DNA of 64,000 nucleotides from Burkholderiaceae bacterium 26 (GCA_000955795.1 JYOB01000016.1:85885-149884); one strand, 5' to 3'. Counted from the stretch's first letter, positions 26,126 through 35,612 are shown. The notes: generated by a model from the letters alone, not told the origin. Program-made: numbers and translations.

Positions 26126-27331
26126 ATGCGGACCATCGGCTTGCATCATCTCCATGTCTTTGCCGGCGTTGCGGCGGCGGGTGGCGTACGGCGCTCATCG
26201 GAAACGCTGCATCGCGCGTCGTCTGCCATTGCGCGATCGGTGGCGGCGCTGGAGACCGACCTTGGCGTAGAACTGTTCGAGCGCAAAGGCCGCGGCATGC
26301 TGCTCACGCGCGCGGGCGAGACGGTGCTCATGCGGGCTCAGCAGATCGAGACCTCGCTAAGAGAAGTGCGTGAAGATGCCGTGCGCCTGCGGCCCCGGCC
26401 TGACGTGCCTATCGCCAGCCTGGAGGCGCTGCACAACGAACGCCGGCTCGAAGCCGCCGCATTGCTGGCCGAGGTCCACCACATGCCCAGCGTGGCCGCC
26501 GCATTGCACATCTCGCAATCGGCCGTCAGCCAGGCGATTGCGCGGCTGGAAGACGCCCTGGGGCAGCCGCTGTTCGCCCGTACCGCGCGCGGCATGTTGC
26601 CCACGGACTCGGGCAGCCGATGGATCGTCCGCTTCGAGCGCGTGCTGGCGGAGCTGCGGCATATTCACGCTGACATTGCCGCGCTGCAGGGCGTGCTGGA
26701 AGGCGCCGTCACTGTGGGGGCATTGCCGCTCGCGCGCACGGAATTGCTGCCTGCTGCCATGGCGGAAGTCCTTGCCATGCACCCCAAGCTGCGCTTTCGC
26801 TCACTGGAAAGCCCATACGAAGAGTTGACAGCCGGCCTGCTCAGCGGCCGCATCGACTTCATCCTCGGCGCCCTGCGCGCGCAGGGCACACAGGATCTGA
26901 CCACCGAGGCGCTGTTTGACGACCGCATCTCCATCATCGTGCGCGCCGAGCATCCGCTGGCACGGCGCCGCAATCTCACACCGAGCGATCTGCAGGGCTA
27001 CCCGTGGGTGCTGTCGCGTGCCGGATCACCACTGCGGGTCGCGCTGGATGCGGTGTTCGCACGCCAGGCGCTGCCGCTGCCGCAGCCGGCGGTGGAAACC
27101 GGCGACCTCGCCTTGGTGCGCGGACTGCTGCTGCGTGGCGATATGGTCACAGCGCTGTCTGCCTACCAGTTGCACTACGAGATCGAAGCCGGCTGGCTGC
27201 GCGCGCTGGATCTCCCCTTGCCCGACATGGCGCGTGGCATCGGCATCACCACGCGCAAAGGTTCGCGCCTGTCGCCAGGGGCCAGCGCGCTGCTGGATGC
27301 CATCCGCCGCCTGACCCAGCGCTGGCGCTGA
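26126..27331 (+). CDS. galR: LysR regulator with two DNA-binding domains
   Basis: A 401-residue LysR-family protein, about 100 longer than usual because the winged helix-turn-helix occurs twice. The first covers residues about 5-70 (LHHLHVFAGVAAAGGVRRSSETLHRA, then SSAIARSVAALETDLGVELFERKGRGM). The second covers about 108-170 (LAEVHHMPSVAAALHISQSAVSQAIARLEDALGQPLFARTARGM in layout). Residues 190-395 are the effector-binding domain. It sits between the leftward gallate operon and the rightward transporter/dioxygenase genes, so it most likely senses gallate or a product and controls both. Symbol is by context. Confidence 0.8.
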   Translation: MRTIGLHHLHVFAGVAAAGGVRRSSETLHRASSAIARSVAALETDLGVELFERKGRGMLLTRAGETVLMRAQQIETSLREVREDAVRLRPRPDVPIASLEALHNERRLEAAALLAEVHHMPSVAAALHISQSAVSQAIARLEDALGQPLFARTARGMLPTDSGSRWIVRFERVLAELRHIHADIAALQGVLEGAVTVGALPLARTELLPAAMAEVLAMHPKLRFRSLESPYEELTAGLLSGRIDFILGALRAQGTQDLTTEALFDDRISIIVRAEHPLARRRNLTPSDLQGYPWVLSRAGSPLRVALDAVFARQALPLPQPAVETGDLALVRGLLLRGDMVTALSAYQLHYEIEAGWLRALDLPLPDMARGIGITTRKGSRLSPGASALLDAIRRLTQRWR

Positions 27332-27516
27332 GCCGGCGCCCGCACCCCACTGCCGATAAGTAAACGGCAACGCAAGCCCCGCCAGAAAGCAATACTTCGT
27401 CGCTTTTGCCTACGTAGACTGCCGCTACCGTGAAGCCTGACTTCACGCCCTGCCGCATCGGCGGCGATTAGCAATCTGCTCGACAAGAACCCGCCAGTGG
27501 TTCGCCAGGAGACGGC

Positions 27517-28845
27517 ATGACAACCAAGCAACGGCTCGACATTCGGGCCTACATCAATGAACGCAGAATGTCTGGGTACCAGTGGTTGTTGCTGGGCCTG
27601 TGCTTCCTCATCGTGACGACCGACGGCATGGACGTCGCCATCATGGGCTTTCTCGCGCCGGGCATCACACGCGAATGGGGCATCTCCAAGGCCGCCTTCG
27701 GTGCGGTGATGAGCGCCGCGCCCATCGGTCTGGCCATCGGCGCGCTGCTGGTGGGGCCGCTGTCCGACCGCTTCGGGCGCAAGAAGCTGCTGATCGGCTC
27801 GGTGGCATTGTTCGGGCTGTTCAACCTGGCAAGCGCCTTTGCCCACAACACGGTCGAGCTGTCCGCGCTGCGCTTCCTCACGGGCCTCGGCCTGGGTGCG
27901 GCCATGCCGAGCACGACCACGCTGCTCTCCGAGTACGTGCCCGAGCGCTCGCGCAGCATGCTGTTGGCAACGATGTTCACGGGCTTCAACCTGGGCTCCG
28001 CACTGATTGGCTTCCTGGCTGCGGCGATCCTGCCCGAGCATGGCTGGCGTACCGTGCTGTTGGCCGGGGGCGCGATTCCGCTGCTGTGCGTGCCGGTGTA
28101 TCTGCTGCTGATTCCGGAATCGGCGAGGTTCATGGTGGTCAAGGCCTTCCCGGCTGAGCGCATTGCCAGGACGCTGCGCCGCGTGTGCCGCGGTGAGATT
28201 GCCGCCGACACCACCTTCACCCTCAGCGAGCCCTCCGTGGCTGGCGCACAACCCTTGCGCGCGGTGCTCTCGCAAAGCTATCGCAACATCACGCTGGCCC
28301 TGTGGGTGACGTACTTCATGGGCCTGCTGGTGATCTACCTGCTGAGCGGCTGGCTGCCCACCCTCATCAAGGATGCCGGCCTGCCGATCGAACGCGCAGC
28401 CAACCTGACGGCATTGTTCCAGCTGGGCGGCACGGTGGGCGCATTGGTGGTGGGTTTCTTCATGGACCGCGTGGCCCCGCGCCGCGTGATCGGTGCGGCA
28501 TACCTGCTGGGTGCCGTGTGGATCCTGTTGCTGTCCTCGGGCAGCGTGAGCTCTTCGCTGTTTGCATTCTCAGTGCTGGCAGCCGGCTTCTGCATGAGCG
28601 GCGCGCAGACCGGCCTCAACGCGTTCGCACCGTCGTGCTACCCCACTGCCGTGCGCGCCACCGGCGTAAGCTGGATGCTCGGTGTGGGCCGCTTCGGCAG
28701 CATCACCGGCTCGATGGCCGGTGGCGTGCTGCTGACGCTGGGCTGGAGCTTCAGCGCGGTGATTGCCATCCTTGCCATCCCTGCTGCACTGGCGGCGCTC
28801 TCCATCGTTTCAACCAAGGCGCAGCCACGCGCCGTCACTGCTTGA
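27517..28845 (+). CDS. galT: MFS aromatic acid:proton symporter (gallate)
   Basis: A 442-residue MFS transporter with 12 predicted helices. LIVTTDGMDVAIMGFLAPGI in helix 1 carries the DGxD motif of the aromatic acid/H+ symporter (AAHS, PcaK-like) family, and GPLSDRFGRKKLLIGSV is the conserved loop 2-3. The stop is 9 bases before the gallate dioxygenase ATG, so the two are co-transcribed and gallate is the likely cargo. Confidence 0.88.
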   Translation: MTTKQRLDIRAYINERRMSGYQWLLLGLCFLIVTTDGMDVAIMGFLAPGITREWGISKAAFGAVMSAAPIGLAIGALLVGPLSDRFGRKKLLIGSVALFGLFNLASAFAHNTVELSALRFLTGLGLGAAMPSTTTLLSEYVPERSRSMLLATMFTGFNLGSALIGFLAAAILPEHGWRTVLLAGGAIPLLCVPVYLLLIPESARFMVVKAFPAERIARTLRRVCRGEIAADTTFTLSEPSVAGAQPLRAVLSQSYRNITLALWVTYFMGLLVIYLLSGWLPTLIKDAGLPIERAANLTALFQLGGTVGALVVGFFMDRVAPRRVIGAAYLLGAVWILLLSSGSVSSSLFAFSVLAAGFCMSGAQTGLNAFAPSCYPTAVRATGVSWMLGVGRFGSITGSMAGGVLLTLGWSFSAVIAILAIPAALAALSIVSTKAQPRAVTA

Positions 28846-28854
28846 TTGCATTCC

Positions 28855-30171
28855 ATGGCTACCATCATCGGCGCGATCGCGTCCTCCCATACCCCCACCA
28901 TCGGCTTCGCACTCGACGCCGCCAAGCAGCAGGACCCGGTATGGGCGCCGATCTTCTCGGCGTACGCGCCGGTGGCCCAGTGGCTGGCGCAAGCCAAGCC
29001 CGACGTGTTGCTCGTCGTCTACAACGATCACGTCACGTCGTTCTTCTTCGATCACTACTCGGCGTTCGCGCTGGGCATCGGCGAGTCGTATTCACCCGCG
29101 GATGAAGGCGGCGGTCCGCGCCGACTGCCGTCCATCGGCGGCCACGCGGGCCTGGCCCGGCACATCGGCGCGTCGCTTGTGGCCGACGAGTTCGACATGT
29201 CGTTCTTCCAGGACAAGCCGCTCGACCACGGCTGCTTCTCGCCGCTGTCGGTCATGCTGCCGCACGCCACGCAATGGCCCACGAAGATCATCCCGCTGCA
29301 GGTGGGCGTGCTGCAGTTTCCGGCGCCGTCCGCGCGGCGCTGCTACAAGCTGGGCCAAGCCATCCGCCGCGCGGTGGAGAGTTACCCCGAAGACCTGCGC
29401 GTGGCCATCGTCGCCACCGGCGGGCTCTCGCACCAGGTGCACGGTGAGCGGGCCGGCTTCAACAACGCCGAGTGGGACAAGACCTTCCTCGACCTGTTCG
29501 AGTCCGACCCCGAGGCACTGCTCGAACTTACGCATGCCGACTACGTACGCCTGGGTGGCTTTGAAAGCGCGGAAGTCGTCATGTGGATGGTGATGCGTGG
29601 TGCGATGTCCAGCCGCATGAAATGCCTCCACCGCGATTACTACCTGCCCTCCATGACCGGCATTGCAGTGGCCGTGTATGAGAACGAAGCGGCGGACGAT
29701 CCTGCCATGCTCGCCGCGCGCGCCGAACGCCAGCGCGCACACATCGGCCACCAGCTACGCGGTATCGAGGCCATCGAAGGCACGTATCCGTTCACGCTGG
29801 AGACAAGCGTGCGTGCCTATCGAATCAACCGCTATCTGCATCAGCTGATCGAACCCGCGTTTCGCGAGCGCTTCCTGGCCGAGCCCGTGGCCACCTATGA
29901 GGAAGCCGGCCTGAGCACGGAAGAGCGCAATCTCATCACGCAGCGCGACTGGCGTGGTCTGATCCATTACGGCGTGATCTTCTTCCTGCTGGAAAAGCTT
30001 GGCGCCGTGATCGGCGTATCAAACCTGCACATCTATGCCGCCATGCGCGGGCAATCGCTGGCGGAATTTCAGAAGACGCGCAATGCGCCCGGTGCGCTGT
30101 ATTCCGTAGCCGGCAACACGCCCAGCGGTGTCGATTGGGCCAACCAAGGCGCCACGCCGGCGCCAGACTAG
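28855..30171 (+). CDS. galA: Gallate dioxygenase
   Basis: A 438-residue extradiol dioxygenase of the LigB class. The N-terminal part (MATIIGAIASSHTPTIGFALD; VVYNDHVTSFFFDHYSAFALG; IVATGGLSHQVHG) holds the His ligands of the non-haem iron and the catalytic His. The C-terminal 130 residues (SVRAYRINRYLHQLIEPAFRERFLAEP; LIHYGVIFFLLEKLGAV) are a fused LigA-like domain. This fusion and length are those of GalA/DesB, which opens gallate to 4-oxalomesaconate. It is translated just after the transporter gene. Confidence 0.92.
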   Translation: MATIIGAIASSHTPTIGFALDAAKQQDPVWAPIFSAYAPVAQWLAQAKPDVLLVVYNDHVTSFFFDHYSAFALGIGESYSPADEGGGPRRLPSIGGHAGLARHIGASLVADEFDMSFFQDKPLDHGCFSPLSVMLPHATQWPTKIIPLQVGVLQFPAPSARRCYKLGQAIRRAVESYPEDLRVAIVATGGLSHQVHGERAGFNNAEWDKTFLDLFESDPEALLELTHADYVRLGGFESAEVVMWMVMRGAMSSRMKCLHRDYYLPSMTGIAVAVYENEAADDPAMLAARAERQRAHIGHQLRGIEAIEGTYPFTLETSVRAYRINRYLHQLIEPAFRERFLAEPVATYEEAGLSTEERNLITQRDWRGLIHYGVIFFLLEKLGAVIGVSNLHIYAAMRGQSLAEFQKTRNAPGALYSVAGNTPSGVDWANQGATPAPD

Positions 30172-30238
30172 GCCAATGTGCCAGCGTGACCGCACGCCTG
30201 TCCGGGTGGTCAAGCGACGCCTAGCCGCCGCGCCGCGT

Positions 30239-31552
30239 CTATCCGAGCCTGACCTCGGCCACCAGACCACCACCTTCTCGATTGCGCAACGTAAGCCCGC
30301 CGCCTGCGGCCACCGCCAGTTGCTGCGCAATCGCCAAGCCCAGCCCCGTGCCGCCCGTCTCGCGGCTGCGCGAATTTTCCAGCCGCACAAACGGCTGCAA
30401 CACGGCATCGAGTTTGTCTTCGGGAATACCGGGCCCGCGGTCGCGCACTTCGATCACCACGGCTTCGCCGTCACGGCGCACACCGACTTCCGCCGCGCCG
30501 CCAAACTTGATGGCGTTGTCGGCAAGGTTGGTCAGCACGCGGCGCAGCGCGTGGGGACGCGTGACGATGGCGCCGGTTGCGTGCTGCTCCAGCGTGACGG
30601 GCTTGCCGGTGTCCTGGTAGTCGTACACGAGGCTTTCGACAAACGACCCGACGTCGATGCGCGAGGGCTTTTCACCATCGCCATGCGCGCTGCGCGCATA
30701 GGCCAGGCCCTCTCGCACGAGCGTTTCGATCTCGGCCAGATCGCTCAACAGCTTGCGCTTCTCTTCAGAGTCTTCCGCCATTTCAGCGCGCAGCTTCATG
30801 CGCGTGATGGGTGTCTGCAGGTCGTGCGAAATGGCGGCCAGAATCTGCACGCGCTCTTCAACAAAGCGGGCAATGCGCTGGCGCATGGCGTTGAAGGCGT
30901 GTGCGGCGCGCGCCAGTTCGGTGGGGCCTGTCTCGTCCAGCGGCGGCGTCTGTGCGTTGGGGTTGAGTGCATCGGCGGCGGCGGCCAATGCCACCAGCGG
31001 GCGAATCGACAATCGCACCGCAAACCAGCAGCACACGACCAACAACAGCAATTGCACCACCAGCACATACGGCAGCCACTGCGCGATGGGCGTCATGCGC
31101 GGGTGCACATCAATGGTGAGCGTGCTGCCGTCGCTCAGCGTGAGGTGCGCCTGCAGTTGCTTGCCGTCGCCGGGAATCGACTCGACCGTCACGGGAAAGC
31201 GGCCGCCGCTGGCCTCGCTGATGCGCGCGGCGATGTCCTTGCCGCGCTGGGTCATCTCCGGCACGCCAGGCACGCCGGGCCCGAGGATGTACTGATAGTT
31301 GCCGCGGTTCAGGCGCGACAGCCACTGCGGGCGCTCATCCGCAGGCAGACGATCGAGGATGGCGATGGCTGTGGACACATCCGTCTCCAGCGTGCCCAGC
31401 ATGACCTCGCGCGCGCTCATGTAGCGCTCGGAAAACAGCACGGCAAACGACAGCGCATACGCCACCACCAGCCCCGCCAGCAGGATCACGAACAGGCGTG
31501 AGCCAAGCGTGCGCGGCCACGCCCAGGCACGCGCGCTCGTTGCTGTGTTCAT
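30239..31552 (-). CDS. EnvZ-type sensor histidine kinase
   Basis: A 437-residue inner-membrane kinase. Helix 1 is at about residues 18-40, a 115-residue periplasmic domain follows, helix 2 is at about 160-180, then HAMP. The H-box AAISHDLQTPITRMKL puts the phospho-acceptor at His243; the ATP-binding domain has NLADNAIKFGG, RDRGPGIPE and GGTGLGLAI. Its ATG overlaps the response-regulator stop by 4 bases. The divergent DipZ/OsmC/TlpA genes are the likely targets; the signal is unknown. Confidence 0.9.
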   Translation of the reverse strand: MNTATSARAWAWPRTLGSRLFVILLAGLVVAYALSFAVLFSERYMSAREVMLGTLETDVSTAIAILDRLPADERPQWLSRLNRGNYQYILGPGVPGVPEMTQRGKDIAARISEASGGRFPVTVESIPGDGKQLQAHLTLSDGSTLTIDVHPRMTPIAQWLPYVLVVQLLLLVVCCWFAVRLSIRPLVALAAAADALNPNAQTPPLDETGPTELARAAHAFNAMRQRIARFVEERVQILAAISHDLQTPITRMKLRAEMAEDSEEKRKLLSDLAEIETLVREGLAYARSAHGDGEKPSRIDVGSFVESLVYDYQDTGKPVTLEQHATGAIVTRPHALRRVLTNLADNAIKFGGAAEVGVRRDGEAVVIEVRDRGPGIPEDKLDAVLQPFVRLENSRSRETGGTGLGLAIAQQLAVAAGGGLTLRNREGGGLVAEVRLG

Positions 31553-32292
31553 TGGCGTGCCTCCTTGATCTCCACCGGTTTGGCAAAGACATAGCCCTCG
31601 CTGCGCACGGTCTTGATGTACGCCGGATCGCGCGCATCGTCATTCAGGCGCTGGCGCAGACGGCTGACCAGCAGATCGACGGATCGTTCGAACATCTCGG
31701 CCTCGCGGCCCTGCGTGAGGTTGAGCAGTTGATCCCGGTTGAACACGCGCATCGGATGGTCGACAAACACGCGCAGCAGGCGGTATTCCGCACCGCTCAG
31801 GGCAACGATGGTGCCTTCAGCATCGATCAGGTGGCGCGCCGTGGTATCGAGGTGCCACTCGCCAAAGGCCAGCATCTGCCCAGCCTCGGAAATCTGCAGG
31901 TTGGGCGGCAGCATGCGCGTGCGGCGCAGCACGGCCTTGATGCGGGCAAGCAGTTCGCGCGCGGCAAACGGCTTGGCCACGTAATCGTCGGCGCCCATTT
32001 CCAGGCCGATGATGCGGTCGGTCTCGTCGTCGCGCGCGGTGAGCATCAATACGGGCGTGGCTTTGTGCTTGCCGGCGCGCAGTTCGCGGCACAGCACCAG
32101 GCCGTCGTCGCCGGGCAGCATCAGGTCGAGCACGATCAGGTCGACGGTGTTGGCTTCCAGGAACGCACGCATGTGGCGCCCATCGGGCGAGGCCGTCACA
32201 CGCAGCCCGTTCTTGGTGAGATAGGTCGAAACGAGTTCGCGGATCTCGCGGTCATCATCGACGATCAGGATGTGGTCGACGTGGGCGTCCAT
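31549..32292 (-). CDS. OmpR-type response regulator
   Basis: A 247-residue response regulator. The receiver has the acidic pocket VDDD (residues 11-14), the phospho-acceptor Asp56 in IVLDLMLP, and the conserved VAKPF Lys near 104. The C-terminal winged helix reads LSGAEYRLLRVFVDHP, NRDQLLN and ERSVDLLVSRLRQRL. It pairs with the kinase translated just after it. The start at 32292 is chosen over upstream Mets because MDAHVDHILIVDDD is the natural N-terminus of the family. Confidence 0.9.
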   Translation of the reverse strand: MDAHVDHILIVDDDREIRELVSTYLTKNGLRVTASPDGRHMRAFLEANTVDLIVLDLMLPGDDGLVLCRELRAGKHKATPVLMLTARDDETDRIIGLEMGADDYVAKPFAARELLARIKAVLRRTRMLPPNLQISEAGQMLAFGEWHLDTTARHLIDAEGTIVALSGAEYRLLRVFVDHPMRVFNRDQLLNLTQGREAEMFERSVDLLVSRLRQRLNDDARDPAYIKTVRSEGYVFAKPVEIKEARQ

Positions 32293-32499
32293 GGGGGGAC
32301 CTCGGCACGATGGAAGGTGGAAGGAAGGCGCCATTTTGCGCCTCTCGGTGTGACGTCGCGAGCCCGTGTTGTATCGGAATGCATCTGGCGGACGCGTTTG
32401 TACAGTCCGATACAAAGTCGCCCCCGCGGCGATACATGCCAGCTACGCGCGCGGCGTCTGATGGAGGCAATCCCGATCCCTTGCCGAGGAATGTCGATC

Positions 32500-34278
32500 A
32501 TGAGCCTGCTGATACTCGCCTACCTGGGCGGCGCGCTGACCATCCTGAGTCCGTGCATCCTGCCCGTCCTGCCGTTTGTATTGAGCCGCACCGGCCAGCC
32601 CTTTGTGCGCGGCAAGCTGCCGATGCTCGCCGGCATGGCGCTCACCTTTGCCGGCTTTGCCACGCTGCTCTCGGCGGGCGGTGCATGGGCCGTGCGCGCC
32701 AACGAGGTCGGCCGGTTTGCGGCGCTCGCGCTGTTGGCGGTGTTCGGGCTGTCGCTGCTGTGGCCCAGGCTGGCCGATCTGATGGCCCGGCCGGCGGTGG
32801 CATTGGGCAACCGGCTGGCTGGGCAAGCGGCTACAGGCAGCACGGCGGCCGAACCTTCGGTGGCGGGCTCGCTGCTGCTGGGCGTGGCCACGGGGATGCT
32901 GTGGGCGCCATGTGCCGGGCCGATCCTCGGCTTGGTGCTGACCGGCGTGGCGCTCAATGGCGCGAGCGTGTCCAGCGCGTTGGCCCTGGCGGCCTACGCC
33001 GCAGGCGCGGCCACATCGCTGGCGGCAGCGCTGGGGCTGGGCGGGCGTGTGTTCGCCGCCATGAAGCGCTCCATGGGCCTGGGTGAATGGGCGCGTCGCA
33101 TCATGGGCGCAGGCGTGCTGGGCGGCGTAGCGCTCATCGGGCTGGGCGCGGATACCGGCCTGCTGGCGCGCCTGCCTTCCGGCGGCACCACGCAGCTTGA
33201 GCAGGCGCTGGTGAACGGGCTGGGCGGGCCGGGCGTGAGCCGCCCCGCGCCACAGGCGAGCCTTAACGTGGTCTCCGAAGCCAACGCCGCACCTTTAGGC
33301 CAACCCAGCGGCTTGCCCGTGGAGGGTCGCGTTGCGTCGTTCGACGGCGCGGCGCAGTGGCTCAATTCCGCACCGCTCACAGGCGACCAACTGCGCGGCA
33401 AGGTCACGCTGGTCTATTTCTGGACCTACTCATGCATCAACTGCATCCGCACGCTGCCTTACCTGCGCGCGTGGGCCGACAAGTACAAGGACCAGGGCCT
33501 GACCGTGGTGGGCGTACACACGCCGGAATTCGCGTTCGAAAAGTCGCCCGAGAACGTCGCCCGCGCCGTCAGCGGCTTCCGCGTCAACTTTCCGGTGGCC
33601 ATCGACAGCAACTACCGTATCTGGAACGCCTTCCACAACAGCTACTGGCCGGCCGCGTACTTTGTCGATGCCCAGGGCAACATCCGGCACCACCAGTTTG
33701 GCGAGGGCGATTACGCCGCCTCTGAACGCGTCATCCAGGCCTTGCTGGCCGAGGCAGGCAACAGGCAGGTAGCGGGCGGCGTGGTCGTGCCCGACGCCCC
33801 CGGGGCACAGGCCGCGCCGGACCTGGACAACGTCCGCTCGCCGGAAACGTACGTCGGCTACGCGCAAGCCGACCGCTTTGCATCGCCGGGTGGCGCGCAG
33901 GTCGGCACGTCGCACGCATACAGCGTCAGCAAGCTCGGCCTGAACGACTGGGGCTTGTCGGGCCAATGGACCATCGATGCCGAGCATGCCACGCTCGACC
34001 GCGCCGACGGCAGCATCGTCTACCGATTCCACGCGCGCGATCTGCACCTCGTGCTCGGGCCGGCTGCCGACGGCCGCGCCGTGCGCTTCACCGTCAAGAT
34101 CGATGGCAAGGCACCCGGCAACAGCCATGGCGCCGATACCGATGCCCACGGCAACGGCGCCATCACGCAAACGCGCCTCTACCAGCTGGTCCGCCAGGCC
34201 GGCACGGTGGGCGAGCACACATTCGAGATCCGCTTCCTTGATGCAGGGGCGCATGCCTACGCCTTCACGTTCGGCTAA
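32500..34278 (+). CDS. dipZ: DipZ-type CcdA/thioredoxin membrane fusion
   Basis: A 592-residue fusion. Residues 1-225 are a CcdA/DsbD-like membrane part with Cys in SPCILP (helix 1) and WAPCAGP (helix 4). Residues about 275-410 are a TlpA/thioredoxin domain with the redox motif WTYSCINC at 308-315. The last 150 residues form a beta-rich domain ending HAYAFTFG, as in DipZ proteins. It would carry electrons from the cytoplasm to periplasmic thiols or peroxide-reducing partners. AGGA sits 9 bases before the ATG at 32500; two in-frame Mets at 32461 and 32491 are alternatives. Confidence 0.88.
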   Translation: MSLLILAYLGGALTILSPCILPVLPFVLSRTGQPFVRGKLPMLAGMALTFAGFATLLSAGGAWAVRANEVGRFAALALLAVFGLSLLWPRLADLMARPAVALGNRLAGQAATGSTAAEPSVAGSLLLGVATGMLWAPCAGPILGLVLTGVALNGASVSSALALAAYAAGAATSLAAALGLGGRVFAAMKRSMGLGEWARRIMGAGVLGGVALIGLGADTGLLARLPSGGTTQLEQALVNGLGGPGVSRPAPQASLNVVSEANAAPLGQPSGLPVEGRVASFDGAAQWLNSAPLTGDQLRGKVTLVYFWTYSCINCIRTLPYLRAWADKYKDQGLTVVGVHTPEFAFEKSPENVARAVSGFRVNFPVAIDSNYRIWNAFHNSYWPAAYFVDAQGNIRHHQFGEGDYAASERVIQALLAEAGNRQVAGGVVVPDAPGAQAAPDLDNVRSPETYVGYAQADRFASPGGAQVGTSHAYSVSKLGLNDWGLSGQWTIDAEHATLDRADGSIVYRFHARDLHLVLGPAADGRAVRFTVKIDGKAPGNSHGADTDAHGNGAITQTRLYQLVRQAGTVGEHTFEIRFLDAGAHAYAFTFG

Positions 34279-34503
34279 TGCCGCCGCCAACGCCACTACT
34301 GCGCGCGGCCTTTTTGTACGCGTTTGTATCCAGCCGCGACAGAGATACACGCCCAGACAGAAAGGCCCTTCCGCGCTACTTCAGGGATACGTCAGCCCTC
34401 TTTAATAGGTCTTGTGGCTCCGGCAACAAGCCAACACCAAGCCGCTGAACCCGGGACGCAAATCCAACCCCCAGTCTTCCCCCTTCATCAAAAGGAGATC
34501 ACC

Positions 34504-34920
34504 ATGACCCGCATCGAAAACGTTCTGTACACCGCCAAAGTCAACGTCACCGGCGGCCGCGATGGCCAGGCCCACAGCGATGACGACCGCCTGAACTTGA
34601 AGCTGTCGCCTCCGGGCAGCAGCGGCCGCGGCACGAACCCCGAGCAACTGTTTGCCGCGGGCTGGTCGGCCTGCTTTATCGGCGCAATGGGCCGCGCGGC
34701 CAGTCAGATGAAGATCAAGCTGCCGGCCGATCTGTCCTTGAATACCGAAGTGGACCTGGGCACCACCGACGATGCGTTCTTCCTGCAAGCGCGCCTGAAT
34801 GTGAGCCTGCCCGGCCTGGACCGCGAAGTGGCGCAGGCCGTAGTCGAAGCCGCACACCAGATCTGCCCGTACTCGAAGGCCACGCGCGGCAACATTCACG
34901 TCGAGCTGAACGTGATCTGA
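34504..34920 (+). CDS. Organic hydroperoxide resistance protein (Ohr/OsmC)
   Basis: A 138-residue peroxidase of the Ohr/OsmC family. The two catalytic Cys are Cys57 in AAGWSACFIGAM and Cys121 in AHQICPYSKATRGN, and GTNPEQLFAAG is the conserved approach loop. It reduces organic hydroperoxides with thiol reductants. AAGGAG precedes the ATG. It lies between two thioredoxin-like genes on the same strand, so they may supply or share its reductant in the periplasm or cytoplasm; no signal peptide is present, so it is cytoplasmic. Confidence 0.9.
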   Translation: MTRIENVLYTAKVNVTGGRDGQAHSDDDRLNLKLSPPGSSGRGTNPEQLFAAGWSACFIGAMGRAASQMKIKLPADLSLNTEVDLGTTDDAFFLQARLNVSLPGLDREVAQAVVEAAHQICPYSKATRGNIHVELNVI

Positions 34921-34994
34921 CGCATCGCATGGCCCGCCGCAAGCCGCCAGCGGCTGGCGGGCCTTCACCAGCAACCTTTCACGGATTCCACATC

Positions 34995-35549
34995 ATGCGC
35001 ACGACCCTCCGCGCCGCGCTTGCGGCACTCGCCATCGGCGCCGTCTACTTTGTCGGGACTGGCGTGCCCGCCTTCAGCCAGACCGCCGCGACCGGCGCGG
35101 CAGCACCTGAATTCACCGGCATCAACCAGTGGCTGAACTCGCAGCCGCTGTCGATGAAGGACCTGCGCGGCAAGGTCGTGCTGGTGGATTTCTGGACGTA
35201 CTCGTGCATCAACTGCCTCAACACGCTGCCGCACGTGAAGCAGTGGTACGACAAGTACAAGGATCAGGGCCTGGTCGTGGTGGGCGTGCACACGCCGGAA
35301 TACGCGTTCGAAAAATCGACCGCCAACGTGCAGGAAGCGCTCAAGCGGCTGGACGTGCGCTACCCGGTCGCGCAGGACAACAGCTACGCAACGTGGTCGG
35401 CCTTCCACAACCAGTTCTGGCCGGCGCTGTACCTGATCGATACCGAGGGGCGCATCGTCTATCAGCACTTTGGCGAAGGCCGCTATGCCGAGACGGAAGC
35501 CGCCATCCAGAAGCTGCTGGCAAACCGAAAGCCGCAGAAGCCTGCGTGA
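34995..35549 (+). CDS. Periplasmic TlpA/DipZ-type thioredoxin
   Basis: A 184-residue thiol-disulfide oxidoreductase with a signal peptide or anchor (residues 1-28, ending PAFSQTA). The thioredoxin domain has the active site WTYSCINC (Cys71, Cys74), the same eight residues as in the upstream DipZ protein, and the two share long similarity (FWTYSCIN, DKYKDQGL, VVGVHTPE, FEKS). It therefore looks like a duplicated soluble copy of the DipZ thioredoxin domain. It follows the Ohr gene by 75 bases and ends in a bidirectional terminator. Confidence 0.85.
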   Translation: MRTTLRAALAALAIGAVYFVGTGVPAFSQTAATGAAAPEFTGINQWLNSQPLSMKDLRGKVVLVDFWTYSCINCLNTLPHVKQWYDKYKDQGLVVVGVHTPEYAFEKSTANVQEALKRLDVRYPVAQDNSYATWSAFHNQFWPALYLIDTEGRIVYQHFGEGRYAETEAAIQKLLANRKPQKPA

Positions 35550-35569
35550 TGAGGCTGCGTGAGAAGTCC

Positions 35570-35612
35570 CGCCCCGACGGCGCTTATGAACGCCAGCTGG
35601 CGGGGCGTTTTT
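35570..35612. terminator. Bidirectional intrinsic terminator
   Basis: CGCCCCG (35570-35576) pairs with CGGGGCG (35601-35607), with an inner GGCG/CGCC pair (35579-35582 with 35591-35594), followed by TTTTT (35608-35612). It lies after the TlpA-like gene and overlaps the 3' end of the convergent enoyl-CoA hydratase gene. Confidence 0.75.

Noticed and set aside
30128..31501. Plus-strand frame of 457 residues over the histidine kinase gene
   Set aside because: The kinase on the other strand has every expected motif; the shadow frame is His/Arg/Gln-rich without a fold pattern.
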